NCBI RefSeq assembly: GCF_001649575.2
Contig: NC_051445.1
Coordinates: 29,765,920 to 29,829,919, forward strand
DNA from: Kryptolebias marmoratus
Lineage: Eukaryota; Chordata; Actinopteri; Cyprinodontiformes; Rivulidae
Direction: 5' to 3'
DNA: 64,000 nucleotides
Position numbers and translations under genes: made by a program
Shown: positions 11,631-22,799 of the stretch, one piece after another
Position numbering within the stretch: the first letter of the stretch is position 1
Layout of the letters: every line of letters begins with the position of its first letter
Notes under the pieces: model-generated
Told to the model about the DNA's origin: nothing
What the model saw: only the letters and a program-made list of their open reading frames with translations
Database searches by the model: none

Positions 11631-12032
11631 CTGTTTAGTTTAGCTTTATCTTCCTGTACACTTAGTTTAGTTCTGTACATTTAGTCATGCTTAGATCTGT
11701 TTAGTTTAGCTACTTTTTTTGACAGTCTTAGCTCATGCTTAGATATGTCTGGTTTTATAGCGGGCCTGGGGTACTTTTAGTACTTTTACCGTTAGTTTTA
11801 GTTTTAGCATTGTCATGTTTTAAACTATTTAGCCTTCCTGTACACTTAGCTTAGTTACTGTACAATTAGTTATCATATTCACTGTTAGCTAGATTCTTTG
11901 TGCCTTGGTTTAGTAATATCATGTTTTAGTTTATCATGTTCTGTAACTCTGTCTGTAATTTTGTTCTTGTGTTGTAAAGCACTTTGAGTTGCCTTGTGCT
12001 TAAAAGTGCTATATAAATAAATGTACCTACCT
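11630..12032 (+). mobile_element. L2-type LINE 3' UTR and tail with (TACC)n
   Basis: Ends in the 3' signature AAAGCACTTTGAGTTGCC, GTGCTTAAAAGTGCTATATAAATAAATGTACCTACCTACC. The same 3' end is seen in reverse at 46043-46205. It contains repeated TAGTTTAGT motifs typical of this L2 3' UTR. Confidence 0.75.
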
Positions 12033-12295
12033 ACCTGAGGTTTTTAAATTCTAGTTTAGTTTATGTTATATCCTAGTTTGGTTTTCCTCAACTTATCTTT
12101 GGTTTATCTTTAGTACGACTTAGTCTTATTTAGTGTCTCATGTTTTAGATATGTTTAGCTCTATATTTTCGATATCGTTGTGTGTGTTTTATGACTCTGT
12201 ATTTTCATGTTTGCATGTTGTACAGCACTTTGTACTGCCCTGTTGCTGAAAAGTGCTATATAAATAAATTAGACTTTGACTTTGACAAAGTAACC
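12033..12295 (+). mobile_element. Second L2 3' UTR copy with (TTTGAC)n tail
   Basis: GAGGTTTTTAAATTCTAGTTTAG matches the 3' UTR of the 8300-10690 LINE at 10526-10560. It ends ACAGCACTTTGTACTGCC, AAAAGTGCTATATAAATAAATTAGACTTTGACTTTGAC. It may be the true end of that LINE, displaced by the intervening insertion that includes the gap. Confidence 0.65.
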
Positions 12296-12370
12296 CAGAT
12301 TACTGTCATTAAAAGGAGGGAAAATATATTTTAAATAATTTTAAGAATAGTTAAGAATGGTTCTCTATAT

Positions 12371-12426
<56 letters not shown>

Positions 12427-13001
12427 TAAAATTAGTAATATTAGGGGGATCTTTTGAAACAATTTGTCATGGTTCAGTTGCTTTAAAAAACAACTAGTTG
12501 CTGCAGCAAATTTGTTGTAAGTTTAATCAATGAGGAGGGATGCTTTGAACATGTTAATTTATTTAGTTTTATTTCTTTATTTTACAGGTGATCAGAAGTC
12601 AGATAAATCTTTTGCTATTGTCTCTGTCCATTCCATGTGTTTGAACGATTCATATATGTGTCATATTGAAAGTTTGGTATTTTACTTGGTCCCATTACGT
12701 AAAATGGAGTATGAAGAATGTTGTACTCAAGACTAAACAGTTTTCTGCTTGTTTCACAGACAATTGAAGGATTAATAAATCGCCAAGGGGTTGTTGTAGT
12801 GACTGTGGGTCTACAGACCCGCAGCACAAGGAACAGGTTATCAGAGCTGAACACACACAGGAGTTCACACACAGGTGAAGAGTCCGCATGGTCTCCATTA
12901 TCTATGGCTGAATAAACTGCAGCTACTCCACAAATCAACTCAACTCCTGCCTGAGATAAGTCTGTGAATACCTACTACCTACTGGCTGTCTTTGGTCCCA
13001 T
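12296..13001. other. Intronic stretch with (AT)n at 12376-12425; no gene seen
   Basis: About 50 bp of pure AT dinucleotide, then ordinary AT-rich intron 8 sequence. Short open frames here show no family resemblance. Confidence 0.5.
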
Positions 13002-13159
13002 GAAAGAGGGGGAAGGGAAGAAAATAGCGAGACAGAAAGAAAAAATAAAGCAAATTAGAAAAAACAAAAACAAGAAAATAAAAACAGAAGAAAAAAAACA
13101 ATAAACAAAGCAAATAAAAAGAAATAGACACAGAAAAGTAAACAATCAAAGAGACAGTA
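13002..13159 (+). repeat. Purine-rich tract, left part
   Basis: A/G-rich low-complexity sequence (AGAAAGAAAAAATAAAG and similar) ending with the target-site copy CAGTA at 13155-13159. The tract resumes after the solo LTR (13579-13790) and again after the Rex3 insertion (14548-14610), so it was one block of roughly 430 bp before both insertions. Confidence 0.75.
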
Positions 13160-13573
13160 TGTCATGGTTTTTGGTGTTTGTGTAAACTTTAGTTTTGTTT
13201 CTGGTTTTCTGTTAGTTTCTGTGTTCATGCCCTGTCACTCTCCACCTCCCCAGTACTTTTCCTATTATGTCTGCCACGCCCATCTCCACCTGCTTGTAAT
13301 TATTCTCACTCACCTGTGTCCATTTTCCTCATTATCCTCTGTCTTTAAGAACCGGTCATTGTCATTCACCCCTCACTGGATCATTCCGCTTTGCCTGTTC
13401 GTTCTTGTTCCTTCTGGTTACGCCTTCGCTCCTCGCTTTTGGATTTTGTTAGTGTTTGTTTTGCTGCCACGCCAGCCTTTTTGTTTGTTATTTTAGTTAA
13501 ATAAAGTAATTTTCGTTCTTTTAAGTAATGAGTCTGCGTTCTGGGTTCGCCGCCATCTCCCCGCCTTCTGACA
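13160..13573 (+). mobile_element. Solo LTR, family S1, copy 2
   Basis: 414 bp starting TGTCATGG and ending TTCTGACA, flanked by perfect 5-bp target duplications CAGTA (13155-13159 and 13574-13578). It contains CTGCCACGCCCATCTCCACC, CTTTAAGAACCGGTCATTG as a TATA-like region, GCTGCCACGCCAGCC, an AATAAA poly(A) signal at about 13500, and GAGTCTGCGTTCTGGGTTCG near the end. A 5-bp TSD with TG...CA ends fits a Gypsy-type or similar LTR retrotransposon reduced to one LTR. Confidence 0.88.
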
Positions 13574-13675
13574 CAGTAAAGGGGGAAAAAAGTACAAAAG
13601 AAAAAAAAAAAAAGAAAGAAAAAATTAAAGAGAGAAAGGAAAACAGAAGTAAAGAAAGAACGAAAATAGTAAATG

Positions 13676-13698
13676 GTGGGGGTGGGGGTGGGGGTGGG
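13676..13698 (+). repeat. (GGGGGT)n run, possible G-quadruplex
   Basis: Four G-tracts of three to five separated by single T on the plus strand, within the purine-rich tract. The geometry suits a parallel G-quadruplex. Confidence 0.8.
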
Positions 13699-13790
13699 AA
13701 ACAAAGAAAGAGAAAGCAAAGACAATAAAGAAAGTAAAAATGAATAAAAAAGAGTTAAGTTTAAAAAATATTTAAATAGAAAAAAGAAGA

Positions 13791-14547
13791 TTGGTTAACA
13801 AGACTCCGAGATACTTAAACTCCTCCACTTGGGGAAGGACATCTTCCCCGACCCGGAGAAGGCACTCTACCCTTTTCCGGCTCAAGACCATGGCCTCGGA
13901 TTTGGAGGCACTGATCGTTATCCCAGCTGTTTCACACTCGGCTGCGAACCGCTCCAGTGAGAGCTGTAGATCACGGTCTGATGAAGCCAAAAGAACCACA
14001 TCATCTGCAAAAAGCAGATGATGTGGTTCTGTCGTGCTGAAGAGAGAGCTGAGTCAAAAGGTGAAGCTCTTGATTTACCGGTTGATCTACGTTCCTACCC
14101 TCATCTATGGTCACGAGCTTTGGGTAGTGACCGAAAGAACGAGATCGCGAATACAAGCGGCTGAAATGAGTTTCCTCCGCAGGGTGTCTGGGCTCTCCCT
14201 TAGAGATAGGGTGAGAGGCTCGGTCATCCGGGAGGGACTCAGAGTAGAGCCGCTGCTTCACTACGTTGAGAGGAGCCAGTTGAGGTGGCTCGGGCATCTG
14301 GTGAGGATGCCTCCTGGACGCCTCCTGGTGAGGTGTTCCGAGCACGTCCCACCGGGAGGAGGCCCCAGGGAAGACCCAGGACACACTGGAGGGACTATGT
14401 TTCTTGGCTGGCCTGGGAACGCCTTGGGATTCCTCCGGAGGAGCTGGCCCAAGTGGCTGGGGAGAGGGAAGTCTGGGTCTCCCTGCTTAGACTGCTGCCC
14501 CCGCGACCCAAGCCCGGATAAGCGGAAGAAAATAGATGGATGGATGA
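13791..14547. mobile_element. Rex3/RTE LINE, 5'-inverted (twin-primed) copy
   Basis: Flanked by the 13-bp direct repeat AGAAAAAAGAAGA (13778-13790 and 14548-14560). The left part (13791 to about 14013) is on the minus strand and encodes DDVVLLASSDRDLQ...SKSEAMVL...PQVEEFKYLGVLLTN of the Rex3 reverse transcriptase. The right part (about 14026-14520) is on the plus strand and encodes the downstream VKRELSQKVKLLIYR, VPTLIYGHELWVVTERTRS, SFLRRVSGLSLRDRVR and RWRDY-type C-terminus, with frameshifts. It ends in the Rex3-type tail GATGGATGGATGA. The inverted 5' part, tail and TSD together fit twin priming. Non-functional. Confidence 0.88.
13992..14030. repeat. Junction hairpin in the Rex3 copy
   Basis: Perfect 17-bp inverted arms, AGAACCACATCATCTGC at 13992-14008 and its complement at 14014-14030, around an A5 loop. 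The left arm plus loop is native inverted Rex3; the right arm is an extra reverse copy between the inverted and direct parts. Confidence 0.9.
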
Positions 14548-14640
14548 AGAAAAAAGAAGAAAATAAAGAAAGAAATAAAGTACAACATAAAATAAGAAAA
14601 TAGAAGTAAGTGAACACACATTGGGCTAACTTGTGACTCA

Positions 14641-16968
14641 CAAGTTGAACACAGTATATATAATGTATATTATGTGGTAAATGGTTTGCATTTATTTAGC
14701 ACATTTTTAACTTAATTAGGTTCACAAAGTTTTTAAAAACTATGAATATGTCAACTTTTTACAGAATATGTAATAAATATAAAAAGAATTACACTTCCTT
14801 AAGCTTTTTAAAATATAAATAAATAAAAACAGATTATTTTTTATAAAATGGAATAAAGAATCAAGTCTGGAAGCAAAACTGTATTTTTGTACTATGTTTT
14901 AAATTTTCCATCCAGTCTTGCATAAGACTCAAAGTAAATTATATACTTTCCCAATTCAAAGGCTATAAACACAAAACAGATATGGGTTTGATGTAGGAGG
15001 ATAAGAAAACGTGTCAAGCTGTTCTCTGCCTCTGAATGCAGTCAGGCATGCTGCAAAGGGTTTTATAGGCTTTTTTCATTCATGTGGTCTCCTGCACATC
15101 TGTAAAATATGCACACGGCGGTATTAAAATAACAAAATTATAGCAGGAGTAGGTTTTATGCCACTCACATATAAAAATGTGGCTCACTCAGACATAATTT
15201 CCGCAAAGATTACAGACTGATTTTATAATCAAATTTTGAAATCACAATACCATAGGCCATCCAGAGTTTTTGAACTGCAGATGCAAGAAAAAGGTTAAGC
15301 AAATAGAATCCCAGAGCAGACAAAAAAGCTTCAGCTCCTGTAGCACACCAACAAACACTGCCAGGAGACTGACGTCAGCACAGAACTGTCACCAAATAAG
15401 CCAACGCATGAACAAACTCTTATAAAAGCCACATTCTGACATATCAAGATACAAGAGAGCAGCGCTGAAGATAGTACAGCAATGTCTGCTGCCAGAAAAA
15501 GCAAAAAGAAATCACATTTACTTTGTTTTCAACTTGTTTGAGCTTTCAACAAAGATAATGAATAAAAACCGTGAAATGACAGACTTTAGATTGTCAGATT
15601 TTGTGAACCAAGCAGGTCATGTTTTTAATTAACCTGCAATTAATTGCTTCACAGTAAGTGTTTACGTAATCTGTAGAACCAACACTCATTATCTTCTCAA
15701 AGCGTGGGATGACAGCCGCTCTGGAGCTGCTACAGCTCTGAAACTTTACTCCAAATCAGCTCTGATTTCATAAACACCTACTGCTAATCCTTCAGTTAAT
15801 TTATACATGCCACCCACAAAACAGTAACCTCATCAGTTAGTTTGTCCCACCAATGTTTTTACAGCTTTTAGACAACAGCTGAGCTCTGTACCACAGATGG
15901 AGATAATTAGGCTTTGAATACAAACATCAGATCTTTCTAGAAGTCTGTAAACGGTGTCACCAAACAAAACCTGTTACTGCTTTTAATAGCTCACATTGTT
16001 AGCAATAAAACAGAGTCTTACATAGCTTGTCCTATAGTAAGCCAAGTACAACTATTTGCAACAAAACTCAAAAAGTGTACATCTGTGATCTGCAACCTGT
16101 GGCTCTTTGGTTCCTTTAAAGCAGCTCTTTGTAACTTTGACCAAAAATAACGTGAAAAAAAATATTTATATTTAGACCCACAACTGAAAAAGCTAATTGC
16201 AGCAGTTCTCAGTTTTCCACAATATGTGAATACAATTTCTGTAACAGAATATTATTAGGAACAGGAACAAACATCAATGAGTTTGCTCCAGTACTTTGTT
16301 TGCCCATTTAATAATTTAACTTTCAGCCATGCAATGTGGTCTTTCTTTGTAATTCACTAGAAAATTAAACATTTAACACATTTACAGCAAGATTCTTCAC
16401 ATCCTTTGAAAAAAAATATAAGAGAGGAAACAAACTGGTAGACAGTGAAAACCTGGAGGTTTTGTAAATGCTGTAATGCTGCTTATTACCTGTCAAGTAT
16501 AAACTTTTATTTAAAAGAAATCTTAAAAGGTCTTGTACAGAAAGATCTGGTTGTGCAGCACTGAAATAATACTAATAATAATAATTATAAACAATAATTA
16601 AAGCAAAAATCAGTTCAGAATTTGTGTGGGAAAAGCAAGGGCAAAAATTGAATTCAATATTAGGGGGGTGCAGTAAACAAGGAGATTAATTAAAAGCAAA
16701 TTTTTGGGGAGAAAATTAAGATACAGTCAAATATACTGTTGTAAAATGAAATGAAAAATCAAACATTCATTACTGTTGTGGCCAGGTACTAATTGCAGAA
16801 ATACACCAAACGTATTTCTCCATAATGTTTATCTAAACTTTTTGAATAGTTGCTATTTTTTTTTTAACTCATTTTGGTCCTCACTTCCGCTTCCGGCTCA
16901 CATAGTCAGGTGACTTAAAGCATAGATTTAGTTTCCATTTTAGAAAAATATAAAACCAAATAAACTAT
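14641..16968. other. Intron 8 stretch without genes
   Basis: Mostly AT-rich. A degenerate short repeat starts at about 14667 (GGTAAATGGTTTGCATTTATTTAGCAC, similar to 37783-37810). At 16085-16190 lies a fragment of a hAT-like repeat (ATCTGCAACCTGTGGCTCTTTGG; compare 61203). Around 15420-15500 there is a TATAAAAG box followed by an ATG with a 19-codon frame; see findings. The rest looks single-copy and could hold intronic regulatory DNA. Confidence 0.4.
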
Positions 16969-19900
16969 AAGAACAGATCACTAAAAGCCGATATGGTAGC
17001 TGCGTTAGCCGAACTCAAGCTAGCTCTTTACTTCGGTAAAGGACATTACCATGTGCTTAACTGTTCGGTGGTTGTTCTAACTTTAGTTATGACAAGACTT
17101 TATCACGGCTTGGTGGGTTTATATGTCTAATATAACCTGTTAGACAGGGCGAGGGCTTTTTTTGTCTTTTCAATTTTTTTATTTCATTTTAGGTAGCATT
17201 GGCATGGAGGTGTTTCAGTTAGGGACGTTAGGTGTGCTGTTCGTTCTAGCAGCTATTTTCACCTGGGGGATATTGGAAGGGTGGGTTTTTACTGTGGCTG
17301 TTTTTCTTTTTGCTCAACCAGAATTTATGCGTTTATTTGCCTGTCACTTTGATACCTCTAGTTCTGTTTTCTCTTCCTTTTCTTGAGCAATATGACGGGG
17401 AAATTAAAGATTATTACTTGGAATGTTAAGGGTCTAAATCACCCCGTTAAAAGGAAAAAAGCCCTCACGCATATGAAAAATCTAGGTGCAGGAATGGTTT
17501 TTCTTCAAGAGACCCATCTTAATAACCGGGACAGTACTCGTTTAAAATGTGGGTGGGTGGGGCAGCTTTTCCATTCAACTTTCCAGGGTAAAGCAAGAGG
17601 AGTCGCAATACTTATTAATAAAAATATACCATTTACGCCATCAGCAATTGTGGCGGATTCCAATGGGCAATATATTATAGTATCTGGGAATTTTTACAAT
17701 TTGAACGTCACTTTAGCAAATGTTTATGCTCCAAACTATGATAACCCTCAATTTTTCTCTCATCTTGTTAAATTGCTTCCCTGTCTAGATTCTCATTTGC
17801 TGATCATGGGAGGGGATTTTAATTTATGTCTTGACCCTGGGCTAGATAGGTCATCAACAAAACCGGGCTGTGTTACATCCAAGTCGGCAACTTATCTAAA
17901 GTCTTTTCTGTGAGAATATGGTGTCGTGGATCTCTGGCAGTTTTTGCACTCCCAGGACAGACAATATTCCTTTTTTTCCCATGCTCATGGGAGTTATAGC
18001 AGAATCGATTACTTCTTTATTGATAATCATCTAACCTCATATGTTCAGAACTGTGATTACAAACCCATAGTGATCTCTGACCATGCTCCTCTCTTAATTG
18101 AATTTAACATACCTGAAACAGGGGCCCAGAGAAAGCATTGGAGGTTCAACTCCCTCCTGTTGTCCAATGAAGAATTTGTTAAATTTATGTCTAACCAGAT
18201 TTCCCTGTTTTTAGAAATTAATAACACCCCAGATGTCTCAGTTTCTACTGTCTGGGAAGCCCTCAAGGCGTACATAAAAGGTCAGGTAATATCCTTTGCA
18301 GCTAAGAAGAAAAGGGATTCCCTGTCCAAACAAATGGATCTTGAGAGTCAAATTGCAGACTTGGACACTAGGAATGCACAAGATCCATCCCAACAGTTGC
18401 ATAAGGAATGCTGTAGGCTTCATGCAGAACACAATCTAATTACATCTTAGTCGATAGAATATTTACCTTTGAAAAACAGAAGTAGCACATACGAGCACGG
18501 TGATAAGGCTGGGGAGATTTTGGCAAGGCAGCTTAGGGGTGCAAGGGCCAAATTAACTATTGGTGGGATATCATCTCATGATGACATCATTATTACGGAC
18601 CAGCAAGGAATAAATGATGCTTTTCAGCATTATTATAATAAATTATATAGTTCTGATAATTGTTGCAACCCCGATCTCTTGCAAAACATTTTTGGACGCT
18701 TATCCATCCCCAATCTAAACTCAGATCAAGTTGCCGCCCTGGAGATGCCTATTTCGGAGCAGGAGATCTTAGGGGCAATCAAATTGTTACAACCCCGGAA
18801 GTCACCTGGTCCAGATGGTTAGCCAAGCGAGTTTTATGCAGCATTCTCTGATCAGCTAGCTCCAATTTTGGCAAACATGTATAAATACTCTTTCCAGAAA
18901 GGATCCCTCCCTCCCACTTTGAATCAAGCCTGCATAACACTGCTGCTCAAAAAAGATAAGGATCCTACAGAATGTTCATCTTACAGGCCAATATCATTAC
19001 TGAACAGTGACTATAAAATATTAGCAAAAGTGTTGGCCTGTTGTCTGGAGCGGGTCCTACCCAGTGTTATATCCCCAGATCAGACAGGGTTTGTTAAAAG
19101 TAGACGCTCTTTTTACAATATACGTTGTTTACTGAACATTATGCATATCCCTTGTCAGAATAATTCTGAATACCTTCTCTCCATTGATGCAGAGAAGGCG
19201 TTTGACAGAGTAGAATGGATCTATATGTTTGAAACTTTGGAGAGATTTGGTTTTGGTAGGCCATTTATATCTTGGGTTAAGTTACTGTACTCCTCTCCGT
19301 CAGCCATGATTCTGACAAATAACCTCTACTCTAAACCATTCAGTTTGCACCGCGGGACCCAGCAGGAGTGCCCACTTAGCCCTTTACTTTTTGCTTTGGC
19401 TATTGAGCCTCTGGCTCTGGCAATAAGGATAAACAGCTCTATTAAAGGTATAACCAGGGGTAGGGTTGAGCATAAACTTTCCCTCTATACTGATGACCTT
19501 ATGTTATACATATCAGAGCCAGAACTGAGCATCCCTCACATCTCAACACTCCTCTCTCAGTTTGGGGAAATCTCTGGGTATAAAGTAAACATGCAAAAAA
19601 GTGAGCTTTTCCCTCTGAATGCCTGCCTAGATTATATCACAAGTGCTACACCTTTTAAGATAGCTAATCTTAGCTTTGTCTATTTAGGTATTACAATAAC
19701 AAAGACTTTGGATGACCTCTAAAAGAGTAACTTTGAGAAATTGCTTACAGAGATCCAACGTGACCTAAATAAGTGGTCTGTACTTCCTCTCTCTCTCTAA
19801 TAGGAAGAGTGAATACAATCAAGATGTCAGTGCTCCCTAGATTTATATATCTCTTTCAGTGTCTCCCTGTTGTCATTCCAGGTTCTTATTTTAAAAAGTT

Positions 19901-20356
19901 AGATTCGGCCCTTTCAACTTACATTTGGAATGGCAAAAAACCTCGTCTTAAGAAGGATCATATGCGAAAATCAAAGCAAGATGGGGGTCTAGCCCTTCCT
20001 AATATCAGACACTATTTTTGGGTATGTAATTTGTATTGCCTGTCTTTTTGGGTGCACTACAGCTCCAAATGATGGTGGTGGTCCCAATCTTCATGTGCCT
20101 CTTTGTCCATGCCAGCTTTGATCGGTGCACCTCTACCAGGGGTGGAAATTAAAAATTTTGTCCACCAGCCATAGTGGCTGGGGGACAAAATTTTTTCCAG
20201 CCACTCAAATATTTTACCAGCCACTATTTTTTGTTGTGACAAAAAGTAATTTCATATGATGATGATGATCGACGCGGGTGGATGCAGTTGTGGTGCCCTA
20301 CAAGCTGACTACTCTTGAAAAACAGAAAATAAAATGGCTTCTCATCACAACACCTA

Positions 20357-20457
20357 CAGTTGTGGTCAAAAGTTTACATACACTTGTAAAGAAACATAAT
20401 GTTATGGCTGTCTTGAGTTTTCAATAAGTTCTACAACTCTTATTTTTCTGTGATAGA
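20357..20457 (+). mobile_element. Left end of a Tc1-like transposon (rest in gap)
   Basis: TA followed by CAGTTGTGGTCAAAAGTTTACATACACTTG, the familiar terminal sequence of a fish Tc1-like family, continuing to the gap. Nested inside the hAT element. Confidence 0.75.
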
Positions 20458-21049
20458 NNNNNNNNNNNNNNNNNNNNNNNNNNNNNNNNNNNNNNNNNNN
20501 NNNNNNNNNNNNNNNNNNNNNNNNNNNNNNNNNNNNNNNNNNNNNNNNNNNNNNNNNNNNNNNNNNNNNNNNNNNNNNNNNNNNNNNNNNNNNNNNNNNN
20601 NNNNNNNNNNNNNNNNNNNNNNNNNNNNNNNNNNNNNNNNNNNNNNNNNNNNNNNNNNNNNNNNNNNNNNNNNNNNNNNNNNNNNNNNNNNNNNNNNNNN
20701 NNNNNNNNNNNNNNNNNNNNNNNNNNNNNNNNNNNNNNNNNNNNNNNNNNNNNNNNNNNNNNNNNNNNNNNNNNNNNNNNNNNNNNNNNNNNNNNNNNNN
20801 NNNNNNNNNNNNNNNNNNNNNNNNNNNNNNNNNNNNNNNNNNNNNNNNNNNNNNNNNNNNNNNNNNNNNNNNNNNNNNNNNNNNNNNNNNNNNNNNNNNN
20901 NNNNNNNNNNNNNNNNNNNNNNNNNNNNNNNNNNNNNNNNNNNNNNNNNNNNNNNNNNNNNNNNNNNNNNNNNNNNNNNNNNNNNNNNNNNNNNNNNNNN
21001 NNNNNNNNNNNNNNNNNNNNNNNNNNNNNNNNNNNNNNNNNNNNNNNNN
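20458..21049. other. Assembly gap (592 N)
   Basis: Unresolved; probably caused by the nested Tc1-like repeat. Confidence 1.
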
Positions 21050-22509
21050 GGCTCGACGTAACAGCAGCAACTCGAGCACATTACTGCCCCCTATATGTCA
21101 GGAGGACAAATAACGCCTTTTCTGTTCAAATTGCCAACCCGCCACAGTGGCGTGTGTGTTGATCAAATTCACCCGCCACTTCAAATATTTACCCGCATTT
21201 GGCGGGTGGCGGGTGCTAATTTCCACCCCTGACCTCTACCCTTACCTCTTAATCATATCTCCTCTAACCGTGTTGTCTATAACTCCCTGGCAATCTACTC
21301 TCAATTTAGGAAGCATTTTGGCCTTCGTCAGATGAGTCTTTCCAGTTCAATTGTATTTAATAACCTTTTTCCTCCTTCGTTGCAGGACGCTACTTTTGGT
21401 GTGTGGCAAAGTAAGGGCTTAAAAAATTTTAAGGACCTCTATATTGAAAACAAGTTTGCTTCTTTTGAACAATTATCTAACAAATTTGATTTACCAGCCT
21501 CACACTTTTTTAGATATTTACAGGTTAGGCATTTTATTACCTCATATATGTCAACATTTCCCGATAAGCCTTCCGATAATATAATCGATGAGTTGATGTC
21601 TTTTGACCCAACAAGGAGCAAAGCGATCACTTCCTGGATAAAACTGATCTCCCATTTAGATCTCCGGTCTTTTCCCACAAGTAAACAGTCCTGGGAGCAG
21701 GATCTTCAAATCACAATTAGTGAGGCAGTTTGGGCTGATATTTTGGGGACAATCCCCTCTTCATCAATATGCGCGAGACATTCTCTTATCTCTTATCCAA
21801 TTTAAAGTCGTACATCGGGCATACCTCCATAAATCTAAACTGGCCAGAATCTACCCTCAAATCGACCCTATATGTGACAGATGTAAATTAGAGGAGGCCA
21901 CACTATTACACATGTTTTGGAACTGCCCCAGGATACAGATATACTGGACTAGTATCTGTGAAGCGCTCTCAGCTGTTTTTGGAGTTAATATTGCTCCAAG
22001 CCCACTCATGCTGCTCTTTGGGGTTACTCCTGAGGGTTTAGGTTTACCTAAAGGAGGCAGAAAGTTAATTGCATTCTCAACGTTGCTAGCACGCCGCCTA
22101 ATTCTCCTTAGATGGAAGGATGCTGCCCCACCCACAGTGTCAAACTGGATAAAAGATGTACTACTTGTATTATGTGATGAGAGGCTCTGAGAATAATTTC
22201 CATAAAACCTGGAAATCGTTTATGGTCTTTTTCAATAAACCCTCAACAGAGGTTCAGGAATAGTAGACCCTGGGAATTTTGGCTGAGCAGTGGTTCAATA
22301 AATCTTGACATGACTTTTTGTATGGTCTTAACTTTTCAGTTTTTCTTTTTGCTACACACATTGTAAGTGACAGTATGTAGGGGAATGTTGGCCGTTTATT
22401 GGGTGGGCTGTGTTTTTGTGTTTTTTTGTTTGTCTTATTTATTATTCTTGTTCGTATATAAAGTGAAACTGCTAATAAATATATTAAACACCAAGAACAG
22501 ATGACTAAA

Positions 22510-22799
22510 CATATGACCTGCATCCAGACACAATAATAAAGTCCAAAAGGAAAAATTTACATCACAACTACAGGGAGGATGTTGCTATGCATAAAGGTGC
22601 AGTGGCTTCTTGAGTTTCCGGATTTAAACCCTATTTTAATACCTTTGAGGCTGATTTAGGCATTAGTTCAGGGCAAAATTCACAAGTGAAGTACAGCTCA
22701 ACCGAACTTATGTTCATTAGAGACAGTTCCGTTATTAGTATATCACCGATGCTGAAATCTGCACTCTGTAGACAGCGGTCCTGAGGACAACAGGCTGGT
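22510..22799. other. Short intronic stretch between LINE A and the next LINE
   Basis: No gene. CCTGAGGACAACAGGCTGGTG near 22780 may already belong to the Rex1-like element that follows. Confidence 0.4.

Larger units (their letters stand above)
20137..21231. mobile_element. Non-autonomous hAT-type element with 8-bp TSD
   Basis: Begins CAGGGGTGGAAATTA and ends TAATTTCCACCCCTG, inverted termini of about 15 bp, flanked by exact 8-bp repeats ACCTCTAC (20129-20136 and 21232-21239). An 8-bp TSD and CAGGG ends are diagnostic of hAT. It interrupts LINE A ORF2. Its middle contains a Tc1-like end (20357) and an assembly gap, so true length is unknown. No transposase seen. Confidence 0.9.
17393..22188 (+). 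pseudogene. LINE A ORF2 remnant (endonuclease-reverse transcriptase)
   Basis: Starts MTGKLKIITWNVKGLNHPVKRKKAL, the apurinic endonuclease start of fish L1-type ORF2, with FLQETHL, ANVYAPN and GGDFNLCLDP motifs, then (after a stop at 17911) YSRIDYFFID and ISDHAPL. The reverse transcriptase runs about 18770-19720: RPISLLNSDYKILAKVL, QTGFVKSRRSFYNIR, SIDAEKAFDRVEW, CPLSPLLFALAIEPLA, and YTDD in place of the catalytic YADD. After the hAT insertion the C-terminal part resumes at about 21240, with a CxxC...HxxxxxC knuckle at 21875-21925. In-frame stops at 17911, 18448, 18820 and 19720 make it dead. Confidence 0.88.
16986..22492 (+). mobile_element. L1/Tx1-like LINE A, 5'-truncated, 17-bp TSD
   Basis: Flanked by AAGAACAGATCACTAAA (16969-16985) and AAGAACAGATGACTAAA (22493-22509), one mismatch. 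It has about 400 bp resembling the inter-ORF region of LINE B, then ORF2 with endonuclease, reverse transcriptase and C-terminal parts, then a 3' UTR ending in AATAAATATATTAAACACC. No ORF1, so truncated at its 5' end. Cut by a hAT element at 20137-21231. Confidence 0.9.

Noticed and set aside
13381..13725. Minus-strand 114-codon frame
   Set aside because: It spans the end of a solo LTR and a low-complexity purine tract; chance.
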